A stretch of 15,560 nucleotides of DNA from Bacteroidota bacterium (lineage in GTDB: Bacteria > Bacteroidota > Rhodothermia > Rhodothermales > UBA10348), in assembly GCA_004356265.1 (NCBI GenBank), contig SMXK01000219.1:1-15560 (forward strand), given 5' to 3'. The notes beneath the pieces were generated by a model. It was not told the origin of the DNA. It saw only the letters and a list, made by a program, of their open reading frames with translations, and did not search any database. Position numbers and translations under genes: made by a program. Below, piece by piece: positions 14,864 to 15,560 of the stretch. Position 1 is the first letter of the stretch. Each line of letters begins with the position of its first letter.

Positions 14864-15560
14864 CCCAATCTCTTGCCAGGCGGATACCAGCAAATTGCCA
14901 TCGTGCGTATCCCGGGAAAAAATTACGATAAGTAGGGCGAATATGGGAGCCGCTGGTCGCGACGCTTCCGCCCCGGAGCACATGCTGGTCACACATAAAC
15001 TTGCCGTTGTATTCTCCTAGTGCTCCCGATTCCGGGCTGTAACCCGGATAAGGCGTATACGCGCTTCCGGTCCATTCCCAGACGGTGCCGAAGAATGCAG
15101 AAGTGTCCGTGGCTTGAAAAAGAAAATCCTCTGCAAAATGACCCTGAACTGATCGTGGCAATGCTGCCACCTCCCATTCCGCTTCCGTCGGCAGACGATA
15201 ACCTGCCCAGCGGGCATAGGCATCTGCTTCGTAATACGAAATGTGACACACGGGAGCATTCATATCCAGCAGGCGGGTACCGTACATAGTGTATTCTGTC
15301 CAACCATCATCAGACTCGTTCCAGTAATAAGGCCGCTTCCATTGTTCGGCACTCATCTCCGCCCAAGCTTTGTCAAGCCACAACACCTGGTTTGAGTACC
15401 CCCCAGCTTTGATGAATTCAAGAAACTCTTCATTTGTAACTGTACGATCGGCGATATGATAACTCGACAAAAATTGTTTGTGTCTCGGTCCTTCGTTATC
15501 GAAATGGAAGGACTCCAGATCTGTCCCTAATTCATAGATGCCTTCGCTGATAGATTCCCA
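14856..15560 (-). CDS. egtB: Ergothioneine sulfoxide synthase, C-terminal part (5' partial)
   Basis: The reading frame enters from the right edge at 15560 and ends at TGA 14858-14856, giving 234 residues. It is the formylglycine-generating-enzyme (FGE/SUMF1-like) domain of EgtB, the iron enzyme that joins hercynine to a thiol donor (gamma-glutamylcysteine or cysteine) with O2. Recognisable pieces are YELGTD...FHFDNEGPRH, HIADRTVTNEEFLEFI, YRLPTEAEWEVAA, TVWEWTGSAYTPYPGY, GEYNGKFM, VLRGGSVATSGSHIRPTYRNFFP and RWQFAGIRLARD. The N-terminal DinB-like domain with the iron-binding histidines is outside the window. An in-frame TTG at 15470 is not the start, since homology continues before it. Thiol-donor preference cannot be judged from the visible part. 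Confidence 0.9.
   Translation of the reverse strand, partial: WESISEGIYELGTDLESFHFDNEGPRHKQFLSSYHIADRTVTNEEFLEFIKAGGYSNQVLWLDKAWAEMSAEQWKRPYYWNESDDGWTEYTMYGTRLLDMNAPVCHISYYEADAYARWAGYRLPTEAEWEVAALPRSVQGHFAEDFLFQATDTSAFFGTVWEWTGSAYTPYPGYSPESGALGEYNGKFMCDQHVLRGGSVATSGSHIRPTYRNFFPGYARWQFAGIRLARDWDA

Noticed and set aside
14864..14992. N-terminal extension of egtD to 14992.
   Set aside because: This stretch is inside the conserved end of egtB; the ATG at 14863 gives normal EgtD length and an 8-nt operon-type overlap.

Overview
The window reads as ordinary chromosomal DNA of moderate GC from a Gram-negative-type heterotroph. The best guess is the Bacteroidota/Rhodothermota/Balneolota side of the FCB group. 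Three things point there: a HEAT-repeat protein followed by two DUF4097-like secreted solenoid proteins, a carboxyltransferase resembling those of Flavobacteriia, and irregular Shine-Dalgarno signals. This assignment is an inference. I see no phage, IS element, CRISPR array, tRNA or rRNA.

Region 1 (1-2550, + strand). The end of a HEAT-repeat protein runs directly (TAG then ATG) into a secreted DUF4097-like protein built on ten ungapped 18-residue coils. A second, shorter secreted paralogue has four such coils. A strong intrinsic terminator closes the block at 2518-2548.

Region 2 (2661-13794, + strand). This is a long, tightly packed fatty-acid degradation operon. It starts with a TetR-type regulator, which has an inverted repeat just upstream that could be its operator. 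Long-chain acyl-CoA synthetase (fadD) follows with a 4-nt overlap, then the fused hydroxyacyl-CoA dehydrogenase/enoyl-CoA hydratase (fadN-type domain order, 4-nt overlap) and thiolase (fadA, 1-nt overlap). After a gap holding a hairpin comes membrane-anchored acyl-CoA dehydrogenase (fadE). Three accessory genes complete the run: a 64-residue CsbD-like protein, an acyl-CoA carboxylase carboxyltransferase (beta) subunit, and a YdiI/MenI-like hotdog thioesterase. Together fadD, fadE, fadN and fadA encode a complete beta-oxidation cycle: activation, dehydrogenation, hydration, second oxidation and thiolysis. The carboxylase and thioesterase probably handle acyl-CoA products or relieve CoA trapping, but their substrates cannot be read from sequence.

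Region 3 (13859-15560, - strand) converges on the operon. It carries the last part of egtB (sulfoxide synthase) and all of egtD (histidine N-alpha-trimethyltransferase), overlapping by 8 nt. These are the two core steps of ergothioneine biosynthesis.

The least ordinary features are an in-frame 15-bp minisatellite (seven units) inside fadD, the exact 18-residue periodicity of the two secreted proteins, the hairpin between fadA and fadE, and the unusual tail of the operon (CsbD-like protein, orphan carboxyltransferase, thioesterase). I found no clear evidence of a wholly new system.
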